This document shows, one piece after another, positions 17,929-27,083 of a stretch of DNA of 64,000 nucleotides; position 1 is the first letter of the stretch, and each line of letters begins with the position of its first letter. Origin of the DNA: Gilliamella sp. B3022 (lineage in GTDB: Bacteria; Pseudomonadota; Gammaproteobacteria; Enterobacterales; Orbaceae); the NCBI RefSeq assembly GCF_028751545.1, contig NZ_CP071867.1, positions 124,001 to 188,000 on the forward strand, given 5' to 3'. The notes under the pieces were generated by a model. The model was not told the origin of the DNA. It made no database searches and saw only the letters and a program-made list of their open reading frames with translations. The position numbers and the translations under genes were made by a program.

Positions 17929-19185
17929 TTAAACTTTAAGTTTTTTGGCTAATGCCTCGAGTGCTTTTTCAAAACAGGCTAATGGAGCACGTACCGTTCC
18001 TGCACCAATTTGACCCACACCGGCCTTTTTGTGGGCAATGCCAGTATTGATTAAAGGCGTGATACCCGTTTCAACAATGCGGCGAAGATCAAGACCTAAA
18101 CAGCATCCTTGGAAGTTCCAAGATGGAATTTGTAACAACATATTATGGTCAAGATAGATTTCACTCATCTCTTCTGATACTTCATATGCAATATCTACGC
18201 CACCTGCGCCAACGAATCGGGTTACTCCTGGCGCAGCTACCATAGCCGCACCACCAATACCAAAAGTTTCAGTAATAGCGCTATCACCAATATCTGGATT
18301 GGCTTCATTTTGTGAATAGCCAGTGAAAAATAGACCTTGCGGAGTATTAACAGGTGCAGTAAACCACTCATCACCTAAACCACTGACCTTGATGCCAAAA
18401 TCTTTACCATTACGCGTCATAGCTGTAACAATAGTCCCTTTTTGAAGATATGCTGCACTGTCCATGACCGATTTACAAAATGCCATCGCTAGATTTAAAA
18501 AGAACTGATCCGTTACACTTAAAAATTCAAATATTTTAGCCAGTTCTGTTTTATTGCGATCAAGCATAATTAATTTAGGTGACAATGTTCTTAGCAATAA
18601 AGCTGAAGCCGCAATATTACGTTGATGAAACTCATCACCCATAGTAATGGCTTGTGCCATTAAGGCTGTAAGATCAATTCCATTTTCAAACAGTTTAAGA
18701 GCATCATTCAATGCTGGTCCTAACGACTCTTTCATCCAATGGTGACGATTGAGTACTTCTTCACCATATGCACCAAAGCGCATTACTTTGCCAATACCCT
18801 CGTTCAAATTACAGTACGCTCGATTACCATGAGTGAGGTTCTCAACAACTAACATTGGCATATTGGCTGAAGTGATACCGCCCATCGGTCCAACCGCATT
18901 AACGGAATGACATGGAATGAATTCAACTCCACCATTTTCTAATAAATCCAAAGCTTGTTTTTCATCACTCGCCCATTTTTCAAACAGACAGGCGCCAATG
19001 CATGCCCCCTGCATTGGTCCTGTCATATCTTTCCAGACAATAGGAGGACCAGCATGTAATAACTTATAATTTTGTGCTAAAGTCGGTATAGCTTCTTTCG
19101 CAGCAACTACCCCAATCCAATGTGGTCTAGCGGCTTTGATTCGCTCCATAATGGCTTGGTTTGCTTCATTAATTACTTTATTCAT
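17929..19185 (-). CDS. allG: DUF1116 protein AllG (YlbE), oxamate carbamoyltransferase subunit
   Basis: 418 residues. Conserved segments include HAGPPIVWKDMTGPMQGA, CHSVNAVGPMGGITSANMP, VTAMTRNGKDFGIKVSGLGD and FIPCH, typical of DUF1116. It works with AllF and AllH in the last step of anaerobic allantoin breakdown (oxalurate plus phosphate to oxamate and carbamoyl phosphate). Second gene of the operon, 13 bases after allF. Length equals E. coli YlbE. The enzymatic assignment comes from E. coli work; the sequence here supports family membership. Confidence 0.92.
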   Translation of the reverse strand: MNKVINEANQAIMERIKAARPHWIGVVAAKEAIPTLAQNYKLLHAGPPIVWKDMTGPMQGACIGACLFEKWASDEKQALDLLENGGVEFIPCHSVNAVGPMGGITSANMPMLVVENLTHGNRAYCNLNEGIGKVMRFGAYGEEVLNRHHWMKESLGPALNDALKLFENGIDLTALMAQAITMGDEFHQRNIAASALLLRTLSPKLIMLDRNKTELAKIFEFLSVTDQFFLNLAMAFCKSVMDSAAYLQKGTIVTAMTRNGKDFGIKVSGLGDEWFTAPVNTPQGLFFTGYSQNEANPDIGDSAITETFGIGGAAMVAAPGVTRFVGAGGVDIAYEVSEEMSEIYLDHNMLLQIPSWNFQGCCLGLDLRRIVETGITPLINTGIAHKKAGVGQIGAGTVRAPLACFEKALEALAKKLKV

Positions 19186-19198
19186 TCGTCAAAACCTC

Positions 19199-20863
19199 TT
19201 AATTTAATTTTTTCAAAATAGCCGCTAATGTTGGATTTCCGCCAGCTATTGGTGTCCATTGATAATGCACAACAGGGACATTGGATGATTGAAGATCTTC
19301 TGCAAAACTACGCAATCCAGCATTGATTACGCTTATATGATTAAGCAAAGGATATGTTTTATGTGAATTTGATGATGTGATTGGTGTAATTAATTTTTTA
19401 GCTAATAATATCGCCTCGAACAGATTATCCATCACCACAATATTATTCTCTGTTAAGGTATCAATTTGCTTTCTACGGCATTGTGGATCTTGCTGTGAGC
19501 CCGTTACCGTAGCGATAGCAATTAAGGGATTATCCGCTGAGCGCGCTGCACTGGCTGCTTTATATCCGGCAATAATTGATTCAGCAGGATTTGAGTTAGC
19601 GCCATAACCAATCACTAAATCAAGTAATACTACCCCAACTGACTTTTGTTCCCCTAGTTTACTAATTTCTTGTTCACGAATAGAAGGATCAATCATTGGA
19701 TGTGGTCGTCCAACAGTGTAAAAATCATCTCCAAGATCAATAATTTTATGACCGTTTTCATCGAGCAATATGCCTTTATCATGATTTTTTCTGACTGATA
19801 AATGTAACTCTTGTGCAAGTAGTATCGCAGCTTCTGAAGCCAGAGTTCCACCGGTATAAAGTCCTGAAATCGTTTTGTTAGCTACCTTATGTAATTGATG
19901 TGCAACTATTTCTACTTTGGCTAATAAACACGCTAAACGTGCTGCTTCATCTAATGTTTTGACAAAATAGATATTTTCATCTTGTGCTTTGTCGATAGTT
20001 GATCCTAAAAACAGTGCCACAATTGGCTTTTTAATCAGCTTCATGGAAGCAATAACTTTTCCCCTCACATTTTCAGCAGGAGGTTTTGAAATAAACGCAA
20101 TGACTTGACTTTGCTCATCTGCCGCGAGCATCTTTAATGCGGTTAAAGCGCTTATTCCCTCTACCTCTTGCGATAAATCACGCCCGCCTAAACCAATAGC
20201 TTGTGTAATACCTTGGTTTAATAACGCAATTTGTGAGATGACTTCTTGAATACCTGTACCCGATGCACCAATTACCCCAATGTTCCCTTTGGGAATCACA
20301 TTGGCAAAAGCCAATGGAGCACCAGCAATAATCGCTGTACCACAATCAGGACCCATCACAATCAAATCTTTACTAGAAGCCTTAGTTTTTAATCGAATTT
20401 CATCTGTCACAGGCACATTATCTGAAAAGATCATTACATTTTTATTATCATCAATGGCTTGTTCAGCAAGATCTGCGGCGTATTCACCAGCAATCGATAT
20501 CAACACTAAATTTGCGTCAGGTAGTTTTTGAATTGCGCTAGCATAACGTCTTGCTTTGAGTAATTTACTGCTACCTTGCTGCTGAACGATATTTTTTAAC
20601 GAGTTTTCAAGCTTTACACTGATTAGATCCACAACATTAATTGAATCATTATGCGTTTTAATGGCAACACAAATATCATTCGGGGAAGCCTCATTAAATA
20701 TATCACTCCAAAAACCCGTTGCTGTAAGTAAGGATTTATTGGCTGGTGTCCCCATCATGACGGAAACTTCATCAACTTCGTCAAGACTACTCAGCTTTTT
20801 TGAAATTAACATTAAACTGACCGAATCTTGAAAGCTTCCTTTTTTTATGAAAGATTGAATCAT
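19199..20863 (-). CDS. allF: FdrA/AllF, acyl-CoA-synthetase-like oxamate carbamoyltransferase subunit
   Basis: 554 residues (E. coli FdrA 555). Resembles succinyl-CoA synthetase alpha subunits: VMGPDCGTAIIAG, GNIGVIGASGTGIQEV, and a second domain with GLYTGGTLASEA and HPMIDPSIR. First gene of the minus-strand operon allF-allG-allH-lysR-pucG, divergent from allC. It is thought to carry the phosphoryl/acyl chemistry of oxalurate cleavage, and AllK then converts carbamoyl phosphate to ATP. No frameshift or missing block seen. Confidence 0.93.
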   Translation of the reverse strand: MIQSFIKKGSFQDSVSLMLISKKLSSLDEVDEVSVMMGTPANKSLLTATGFWSDIFNEASPNDICVAIKTHNDSINVVDLISVKLENSLKNIVQQQGSSKLLKARRYASAIQKLPDANLVLISIAGEYAADLAEQAIDDNKNVMIFSDNVPVTDEIRLKTKASSKDLIVMGPDCGTAIIAGAPLAFANVIPKGNIGVIGASGTGIQEVISQIALLNQGITQAIGLGGRDLSQEVEGISALTALKMLAADEQSQVIAFISKPPAENVRGKVIASMKLIKKPIVALFLGSTIDKAQDENIYFVKTLDEAARLACLLAKVEIVAHQLHKVANKTISGLYTGGTLASEAAILLAQELHLSVRKNHDKGILLDENGHKIIDLGDDFYTVGRPHPMIDPSIREQEISKLGEQKSVGVVLLDLVIGYGANSNPAESIIAGYKAASAARSADNPLIAIATVTGSQQDPQCRRKQIDTLTENNIVVMDNLFEAILLAKKLITPITSSNSHKTYPLLNHISVINAGLRSFAEDLQSSNVPVVHYQWTPIAGGNPTLAAILKKLN

Positions 20864-21277
20864 GCCAATTGCCTCTCAGTTATTTAGTAATTCTTTATTT
20901 TTAAATATGCAATAAACGTAAATTGATAAATAACTTGAATAATTATTACCAATGGTATTTGTTAAACGCCGATAAATCGTTATACGTTTATCTATCAAAT
21001 TTAAAATTTCACACTATTTATATATTACGAAAAAAACTGAGAATAAATAGGTTATATGTCACAAATCAATAACTTATTATACTAAAAAAATTCTTTATAA
21101 ATCATTATGATAAGATATTGTTAAAAATTTTTTTATAATAGTAACTCATTAAATTAATTAAATTTTATAAAACTAAAAAAGAGTGTTTGATCACATTATT
21201 ATTTGTTATTAATAGTATGTTACTTATCAAACATAACCAGAATAATTATTAATAATAGAATGATTAAAAATAGGTAG
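20864..21277. promoter_or_regulatory. Divergent control region of the ureide cluster
   Basis: 414 AT-rich bases separate allF and allC, which point away from each other. An inverted repeat TGTTTGAT (21184-21191) / ATCAAACA (21226-21233), spaced 34 bases, lies 44 bases before the allC start and could bind the LysR regulator. A plain TCACA half-site at 21191 is too weak to call a CRP site. No small gene seen. Confidence 0.4.
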
Positions 21278-22510
21278 ATGCTTATGAAAATCTTACATGA
21301 TGATGTGGCAAATGCAGTAGAGTGGATATCCAGTTTTGGGGGACTTGAACAAGGAGGAACAACGCGTTTACTTTACACAACTCAATGGCTTGCAGCACAA
21401 AATGCATTGAAAGAACGTATGACAAATATTGGTATGCAAAGCTATTTTGATGATGTGGGTAATTTATATGGTCGCTTTGAAGGTAGTAAATTTAAAGATC
21501 AAATCATTATGTCAGGTTCGCATGTTGATACTGTTGTCAATGGTGGAAAGCTAGATGGGCAACTCGGTATTATTGCCGCCCTACTTGCCATGCAATACTT
21601 GAAAGAAAACTACGGTCAACCACTTCGTTCCTTAGAACTTATCTCAATGGCAGAATAAGAAGGCAGTCGCTTTCCATATGTATTTTGGGGAAGTAAAAAT
21701 GTTTTTGCGATTGCAAACAAAAAAGATGTGGAAAATATCACTGATGAAAAAGGAATCAAATTTATTGATGCCATGCAAGCGTGTGGATTTCAATTTAGTA
21801 CTCAACCTGCACGCAGCGATATTAAAGCTTTTTTAGAAATTCATATTGAACAAGGTGGTGTACTTGAAAAAGAACAAAAAAGTATTGGCATTGTAACCAG
21901 TATTGTTGGTCAACGACGCTATAACATCAGACTTATTGGTGAAGCAAACCATGCAGGCACCACACCAATGGGTTATCGTCAAGATGCAGTGTATGCTTTT
22001 AGTTGTATCTGTCATGAATCCATTAATAAGGCGCTAAAAGTAGGCGATCCTTTAGTGCTGACTTTTGGTCATGTTGAACCAAAACCTAATGTTGTTAACG
22101 TCGTGCCTGGTGAAGTGCTATTTACTATGGATTGTCGCCATACTGATAAAACCGAATTGATTAGATTTACTGAAGAAATCGAAGCGGATATGACACGTAT
22201 TGCTAAAGAGCTAGGACTTAAAATTGAGATCCACCGCTGGATGGATGAAGACCCAATACCAATGAACAACAAACTGATCCATATGTTAGAAGACATTTGC
22301 AAAAAAGAGAAGCTCAGTTATCGTGTAATGCACAGTGGTGCTGGACATGATTCACAAATTTTTGCTCCACGGGTACCTACCGCTATGCTGTTTGTACCTA
22401 GTATCAAAGGCATCAGCCACAATACCGCTGAAGATACCAAAACCGTAGACTTAGTTGAAGGTATAAAAGCGCTGACCTATGCCCTTTATAAATTAGCTTA
22501 CCAAGAATAA
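21278..22510 (+). pseudogene. allC: Allantoate amidohydrolase, interrupted by one in-frame ochre codon
   Basis: 410 coding positions plus stop, the family's normal length (E. coli 411), in one frame throughout. Codon 127 (21656-21658) is TAA, in the motif MAE-stop-EGSRFP where relatives have MAEEEGSRFP. The missing residue is the middle Glu of the EEE motif, by M20-family alignment the catalytic base; His82 and Asp93 (metal ligands) lie before it. The next Glu, the later histidines and SGAGHDSQIFAPRVP lie after it. GAA to TAA needs one substitution. The enzyme would turn allantoate into ureidoglycine, CO2 and ammonia. An internal GTG at 21728 could at best give a domain without the active site. 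Start may be 21284 (AGGT spacing). Pseudogene, sequencing error or readthrough cannot be told apart here. Confidence 0.9.
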
Positions 22511-22522
22511 TGAGGAGTTAGC

Positions 22523-23782
22523 ATGACAACAGTTAACACAATAGCTAAAGCAGGCGGTATTCAATATTGGCATAAAATAGTAGTTTTATTGTGTCTTGGT
22601 TGGACTGTAATGTGGATCTATCGTCCAGTCCTTACCGCTATCTTTCCGGAAGTCCAACAAACTATAGGTCCGCAATCCAATACTGAATTAGGTTTAATTG
22701 CTAGTTGCTATTTTTTTGCTTACACCGCAATGCAAATTCCAGCAGGAATGTTAGTTGATAAGTTTGGTAAAAAAGCCGTGGTTATTCCCGGTTTCTTATT
22801 ATTTGCTATCGCCGCTTTAATCATCGGTAATGCGCATTCCATATTAATGATTTATGTTGGAAGTTTATTAGCTGGCTTAGGTTGTGGTTCTTATTATGGT
22901 TCAGCCTGGTCACTTTCAGCCGAAAATATCCCAGCAGAACATCGTGGATTTGCTTCGGCAATTATCAATACGGGGTCGGCCTTAGGAATGGGCATAAGTT
23001 TGTTGGCTACCAGTTTTTTAGTTAAATCATGGGGTATGCCATGGGAATACATGCTTTATATTATAGCAGCTTTAATACTTTGCTTAGTTGCAGGATTTGC
23101 TATTGTTATAAAAGAAAAACATAAATTAAAACAACAAATTATAAATAATACAATCGATAAACAAACGACAATTTCGCCCATTCAGTCTGAGAAAAAACAC
23201 CGTTTCTTCAGTATTCAAATGATTTCCTCTTACATTATATACTTTGCAACATGTTATGGATACTACATGATTGTCAGTTGGTTACCAAACTTTTTGGAAA
23301 CTGAACGTGGATTTACTGGTGGAAGTATTGGCTCAGCGTCATCATTGGTAGCCTTCGCAGCAATACCTGGTGCCTTAATCATCAGTAAAATATCTGATAA
23401 ATTTAGAAGTAAACGTCTACTCTTCATTATCGTATTAGAACTGATTGCTGCTGCAACCTTATTGATTACCGTACAATCTACAACCATTAGTTTTTTACTT
23501 GCGGGATTAATGTTTTATGGATTATTTGGCAAACTCACTGTTGAACCGATATTGATTTCACATGTTGCCGAAACAGCGCCAAAATCCAATTACGGCACAT
23601 CCTTTGGTGTCTTTAATTTTTTTGGCATGAGCTCATCAGTAATTGCACCGCCATTAACTGGTTACTTAGCCGATCTTACTGGTACTAAAATCACTGGATT
23701 TTATGTTGCCATCGGCATATTGGTCGTTGCTACACTAATCTTCATGCTGATCAATACGAAAAAAATGTCAAACAACCAATAA
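22523..23782 (+). CDS. MFS transporter in the ureide operon
   Basis: 419 residues, about 12 membrane segments in two bundles with a central loop rich in charged residues (about 195-232). The MFS signature G-x3-D-x2-G-[RK] appears as GMLVDKFGKKAV (about 80-91), and the second-half copy as ISKISDKFRSKRL. Good site GAGGAG before ATG, 12 bases after allC. Its place between allC and allE suggests uptake of allantoate, allantoin or another ureide, but family membership alone does not fix the substrate. Confidence 0.85.
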   Translation: MTTVNTIAKAGGIQYWHKIVVLLCLGWTVMWIYRPVLTAIFPEVQQTIGPQSNTELGLIASCYFFAYTAMQIPAGMLVDKFGKKAVVIPGFLLFAIAALIIGNAHSILMIYVGSLLAGLGCGSYYGSAWSLSAENIPAEHRGFASAIINTGSALGMGISLLATSFLVKSWGMPWEYMLYIIAALILCLVAGFAIVIKEKHKLKQQIINNTIDKQTTISPIQSEKKHRFFSIQMISSYIIYFATCYGYYMIVSWLPNFLETERGFTGGSIGSASSLVAFAAIPGALIISKISDKFRSKRLLFIIVLELIAAATLLITVQSTTISFLLAGLMFYGLFGKLTVEPILISHVAETAPKSNYGTSFGVFNFFGMSSSVIAPPLTGYLADLTGTKITGFYVAIGILVVATLIFMLINTKKMSNNQ

Positions 23783-23924
23783 ACATCATTACCGGCCAAA
23801 TACCTATGCCGGTTAAACAAATCACTGCTTTTTATAAGTTGGGATTGCTATTACCTAAATAAAAATCAACGAAACATTCAATAAAAAATAGTCAAAAAAT
23901 CGTCATTTTACAAGGAGAATGAAA

Positions 23925-24704
23925 ATGGGGTATATCAATAACAACACTGGTTATCCAAAAGATTTACTTGCCTCCAGAGCCATTATTAAACGCCATAATT
24001 ACGCATTAATACCGCCTGATGGATTAGTCAAAAATATCATTCCAGGATTTGAAAACTGTGACATTACCATCCTATCCACGCCAAAATTAGGGGCATCGTT
24101 TGTGGATTATCTTGTCACTATGCATCAAGATGGCAAAAATCAACAAGGTTTTGGCGGTAAAGATATTGAAGTTTTTGTTTATGTGATTAGTGGTGAAGTG
24201 ACAGTAAAAGCCGGTGATCAAACCTATAATCTTAAAACAACTGGCTATGTATACTGTCCTGCAGGAGTTAAACTGTATTTGCAAAATAACGTCCCATTGT
24301 CACGACTATTTTTGTATAAACGCCGTTATATATCGCTCGTAGGTCATCAAGCACATATAGTAAGCAACCATGCTCAAAAGCTAGATTACGTCTGTTACGA
24401 AGATATGGATAACGTATTTGTGCAAGACCTACTACCTAAAGAGCTCGGTTTTGACATGAACTTCCATATATTAACTTTTAAACCAGGCGCGAGTCATGGG
24501 TACATTGAAACACATGTTCAAGAGCACGGTGCATATTTACTTAGTGGTGAGGGTATATATTTGCTTGATAATGAGTGGATACCAGTCAAAAAGGATGATT
24601 ATATTTTTATGGGTGCTTATGCACTGCAAGCTTGCTACTCTGTTGGCAAAGAGCCATTAAGTTACATCTATTCTAAGGATTGCCATCGAGATATAGAAAT
24701 ATAA
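23925..24704 (+). CDS. allE: (S)-ureidoglycine aminohydrolase
   Basis: 259 residues from ATG 23925 (AAGGAG 7 bases upstream; the ATG six bases earlier is too close to it). Very close to E. coli AllE: GLVKNIIPGFENCD, ILSTPKLGASFVDYLVT, QQGFGGKDIEVFVYVISG, and LPKELGFDMNFHILTFKPG. Bicupin. The metal pocket is in the second cupin (GASHGYIETHVQEHGAYLLSG: conserved His, Glu, His and Gln region). It hydrolyses ureidoglycine to ureidoglycolate and ammonia. A weak hairpin (CCGGC/GCCGG, 23793-23814) in the preceding gap may tune expression. Confidence 0.97.
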   Translation: MGYINNNTGYPKDLLASRAIIKRHNYALIPPDGLVKNIIPGFENCDITILSTPKLGASFVDYLVTMHQDGKNQQGFGGKDIEVFVYVISGEVTVKAGDQTYNLKTTGYVYCPAGVKLYLQNNVPLSRLFLYKRRYISLVGHQAHIVSNHAQKLDYVCYEDMDNVFVQDLLPKELGFDMNFHILTFKPGASHGYIETHVQEHGAYLLSGEGIYLLDNEWIPVKKDDYIFMGAYALQACYSVGKEPLSYIYSKDCHRDIEI

Positions 24705-24745
24705 ATACAAAACTAGCAACCATAAAAAATGATTAAGGAAACAAA

Positions 24746-25669
24746 ATGGAACTTATTGTCATTGCTTTAGGCGGTAATGCCATTGCTAAACGCAAACAAC
24801 TCTTAACAGTAGATCATCAATATGAAAATATAGATGCAACAACGAAAATTATTGCCAAACTTGCTGGTAGATATCGATTGGTAATTGTACATGGCAATGG
24901 ACCACAAGTAGGATTATTGGCTCTACAAAATCAGGCTTATACTCAAATAACTGCCTACCCGTTGGATATTTTAGTTGCCCAGACACAAGGCATGTTAGGT
25001 TATATGATAGGTCGCAGCTTACAACAATATAAAAGAGTTAATAAAGTTGTGACACTATTAACACAAGTTGAAGTCGATGTGCACGATCCCTCATTTAAGC
25101 ATCCAACTAAGTACATAGGCCCCGTCTATCAACCCGATTTGAAGCAAAAATTGGAAGCACAATATGGTTGGACATTTAAGAAAGATGGACAATATATTCG
25201 TCGAGTTGTCCCATCACCGAAACCGAAGACAATACTTGAAATTGATACCATACAAAAATTACTAACCGATGATACCATTGTGATATGTAACGGTGGTGGA
25301 GGTATTCCAGTAATAAAAGACGAAAAGGGTTATAAAGGCATTGAAGCAGTGATAGATAAAGATTATTCAGCTGCAAAACTTGCAACACAACTCAAGGCCG
25401 ATCATCTGATGATCTTAACCGATGCCGATGCAGTTTATGAAAATTGGGGAACACCTGCCCAAACTGCGTTACGTCATGTCACCCCTAAACAACTAAAACC
25501 ACTCGCTGTTGACGATGGTGCGATGGGTCCCAAAATAAAATCTGTAATTGAATTTGTCGAAAAGACAGGAAGCAGGGCTTATATTGGCACTTTGACCGAT
25601 ATTGAAGCGTTATTAGATACCAGTAAAGGCACTATTGTCAGCCCATCAAATCAACAATGTAATGAGTAA
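24746..25669 (+). CDS. allK: Carbamate kinase (ureide operon copy)
   Basis: 307 residues, amino-acid kinase fold: opening IVIALGGNAI, VIVHGNGPQVGLL, CNGGGGIPV, IEAVIDKDYSAAKLATQL, LMILTDADAVYENWGTP, GAMGPKIKSVIEFV. It transfers phosphate from carbamoyl phosphate to ADP, releasing CO2 and ammonia. It thereby captures the energy from the AllFGH step. The E. coli counterpart is YbcF/AllK. Good site (TAAGGAAACAAAATG). The arginine-deiminase partner genes are absent, supporting the ureide role over ArcC. Confidence 0.95.
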   Translation: MELIVIALGGNAIAKRKQLLTVDHQYENIDATTKIIAKLAGRYRLVIVHGNGPQVGLLALQNQAYTQITAYPLDILVAQTQGMLGYMIGRSLQQYKRVNKVVTLLTQVEVDVHDPSFKHPTKYIGPVYQPDLKQKLEAQYGWTFKKDGQYIRRVVPSPKPKTILEIDTIQKLLTDDTIVICNGGGGIPVIKDEKGYKGIEAVIDKDYSAAKLATQLKADHLMILTDADAVYENWGTPAQTALRHVTPKQLKPLAVDDGAMGPKIKSVIEFVEKTGSRAYIGTLTDIEALLDTSKGTIVSPSNQQCNE

Positions 25670-25702
25670 ATAAACATATTGATAAAAGACAGGAGTTTTA
25701 CT

Positions 25703-26752
25703 ATGAGAGTTGATAGACAAACCTTACACAATTTAATCGCGAAAAAACTGCATAAGGCAGGTTTAACAAATGAACATGCTAATATTGCTGCCGATGCCCT
25801 ATCCTTTGCTGATGCGCGTGGTATCCATTCACATGGTGCGGTACGAGTTGAATATTACGCCGAACGTATCGCCAAAGGTGGTATGACTCCTAATCCTAAT
25901 GTCACTTACAAAGAAACTGGGCCTGCCAGTGGGATATTAGATTTTGACAATGGTTGCGGTTTGGTGGCCGCTAAAGTTGGCATGGACAAAGCAATAGCAA
26001 TGGCGAAAAAAAATGGCATTGCAGTGGTAGGTATTCGTCGTATGTCACACAGTGGTTCACTTTGTTATTTTACTGAAATGGCCGCTGAAGAAAACCTAAT
26101 TGCGATATCAATGTGCCAATCTGATCCGATGGCTGTACCTTATGGTGGTGCAGAAGAGTTTTTTGGTACTAATCCTATCGCCTTTGCTGCACCAACTGCC
26201 GACGATCGCCTTGTTTCCTTCGACATGGCTACCACAGTACAAGCTTGGGGAAAAATACTTTATGCTCGCTCCAAAGGTGTTCCGATTCCGCCAACCTGGG
26301 CTGTAGACGAACAGGGAGAACCAACAACCGATCCCCATAAAGTCAACGCTTTGTTACCAATAGCAGATGCTAAAGGTTATGGGTTAATGATGATGGTCGA
26401 TATATTGTCAGGCATTTTATTGGGCCTTCCATTTGGTAAAAACGTATCATCAATGTATGCCAATTTATCCAAAGGACGCGATCTTGGGCATTTGCATATT
26501 GTGATCAATCCCGATTATTTTATCGGTATTGAAGCATTCAAAAAGAATATGTCAGCAATGCTTAACCAACTTAAACAGGTCAAACCAGCTAAAGGAAACA
26601 GTGAAATCTTTTTCCCTGGTGAACGAGGCAAAAAACGCGAAGCGAATTACTTAAAAAATGGTATCGATATTGTAGATGAAATCTACAACTACTTAATGAG
26701 TGATACTATCCACTACAATCGGTATGATCATAAAAATAAGTTTGCAGAATAA
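25703..26752 (+). CDS. allD: Ureidoglycolate dehydrogenase
   Basis: 349 residues from ATG 25703 (ACAGGAG upstream), exactly the E. coli AllD length. Member of the malate/L-lactate dehydrogenase type-2 family: ARGIHSHGAVRVEYYAERI, GLVAAKVGMDKAIAMAKKNG, VVGIRRMSHSGSLCYF, EEFFGTNPIAFAAPT, ADAKGYGLMMMVDILSG. It oxidises ureidoglycolate to oxalurate with NAD(P)+. Last gene of the plus-strand operon allC-MFS-allE-allK-allD. Confidence 0.96.
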   Translation: MRVDRQTLHNLIAKKLHKAGLTNEHANIAADALSFADARGIHSHGAVRVEYYAERIAKGGMTPNPNVTYKETGPASGILDFDNGCGLVAAKVGMDKAIAMAKKNGIAVVGIRRMSHSGSLCYFTEMAAEENLIAISMCQSDPMAVPYGGAEEFFGTNPIAFAAPTADDRLVSFDMATTVQAWGKILYARSKGVPIPPTWAVDEQGEPTTDPHKVNALLPIADAKGYGLMMMVDILSGILLGLPFGKNVSSMYANLSKGRDLGHLHIVINPDYFIGIEAFKKNMSAMLNQLKQVKPAKGNSEIFFPGERGKKREANYLKNGIDIVDEIYNYLMSDTIHYNRYDHKNKFAE

Positions 26753-26777
26753 AATATTCCCCCGTGTAAGTAAACAA

Positions 26778-26794
26778 GGGGGGGGGGGGGGGGG
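26778..26794 (+). repeat. Poly-G tract of 17
   Basis: Seventeen consecutive G (26778-26794) begin 26 bases after the allD stop, in DNA that is otherwise AT-rich. Just before it, CCCCC (26759-26763) faces the G run across GTGTAAGTAAACAA, giving a possible hairpin that looks like a CRISPR repeat whose right arm has expanded. The count may be inaccurate for sequencing reasons. Confidence 0.85.
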
Positions 26795-26823
26795 ATGAAC
26801 ATTGCCCCTTCAATAATTTTTAT

Positions 26824-26912
26824 TTAATAATCCCTGTATGAACAGGGAACCTATAGCTTCAATTACTATTCTTTTCGTCTAAACGGTTTATCCCTGTACA
26901 TACAAGGAACAC
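26824..26912 (+). CRISPR. Decayed type I-E-like CRISPR remnant (two repeats, one spacer)
   Basis: The 29-base unit at 26884-26912 has the type I-E layout: GGTTTATCCCTGT, a four-base loop, then ACAAGGAACAC. Exactly 60 bases earlier (26824-26852) is a degenerate copy with the stem CCCTGT-ATGA-ACAGGG and the GGAAC end. The 31-base spacer is 26853-26883. A third, more eroded copy may be the C/G hairpin at 26757-26794. No cas genes or further repeats are nearby, so it is probably an inactive leftover. Confidence 0.6.
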
Positions 26913-27063
26913 AAAAAAACTGCGTGATATTATAGTATAAGTGATGAATTGATGTACATACCGATAACATAAACTGTGTTAATTTAAAACATAGAAAAGT
27001 CTACTGTTAATATAAAGCGGCAATTTTTTAATAATGTAAAATGAAAATCAATTTGTTGGAATC

Positions 27064-27083
27064 AAGCCCTTTCGGGCTTTTTT
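27064..27083 (+). terminator. Plus-strand terminator after the ureide operon / CRISPR remnant
   Basis: AAGCCC, loop TTTC, GGGCTT, then TTTT. The T-run is on the plus strand, so it ends a rightward transcript. The only candidates are read-through from allD or a transcript of the CRISPR remnant. Confidence 0.8.

Noticed and set aside
21184-21200. CRP-like site before allC
   Set aside because: Only the right half (TCACA) fits; the left half-site is AGAGT, so the call is not supported.
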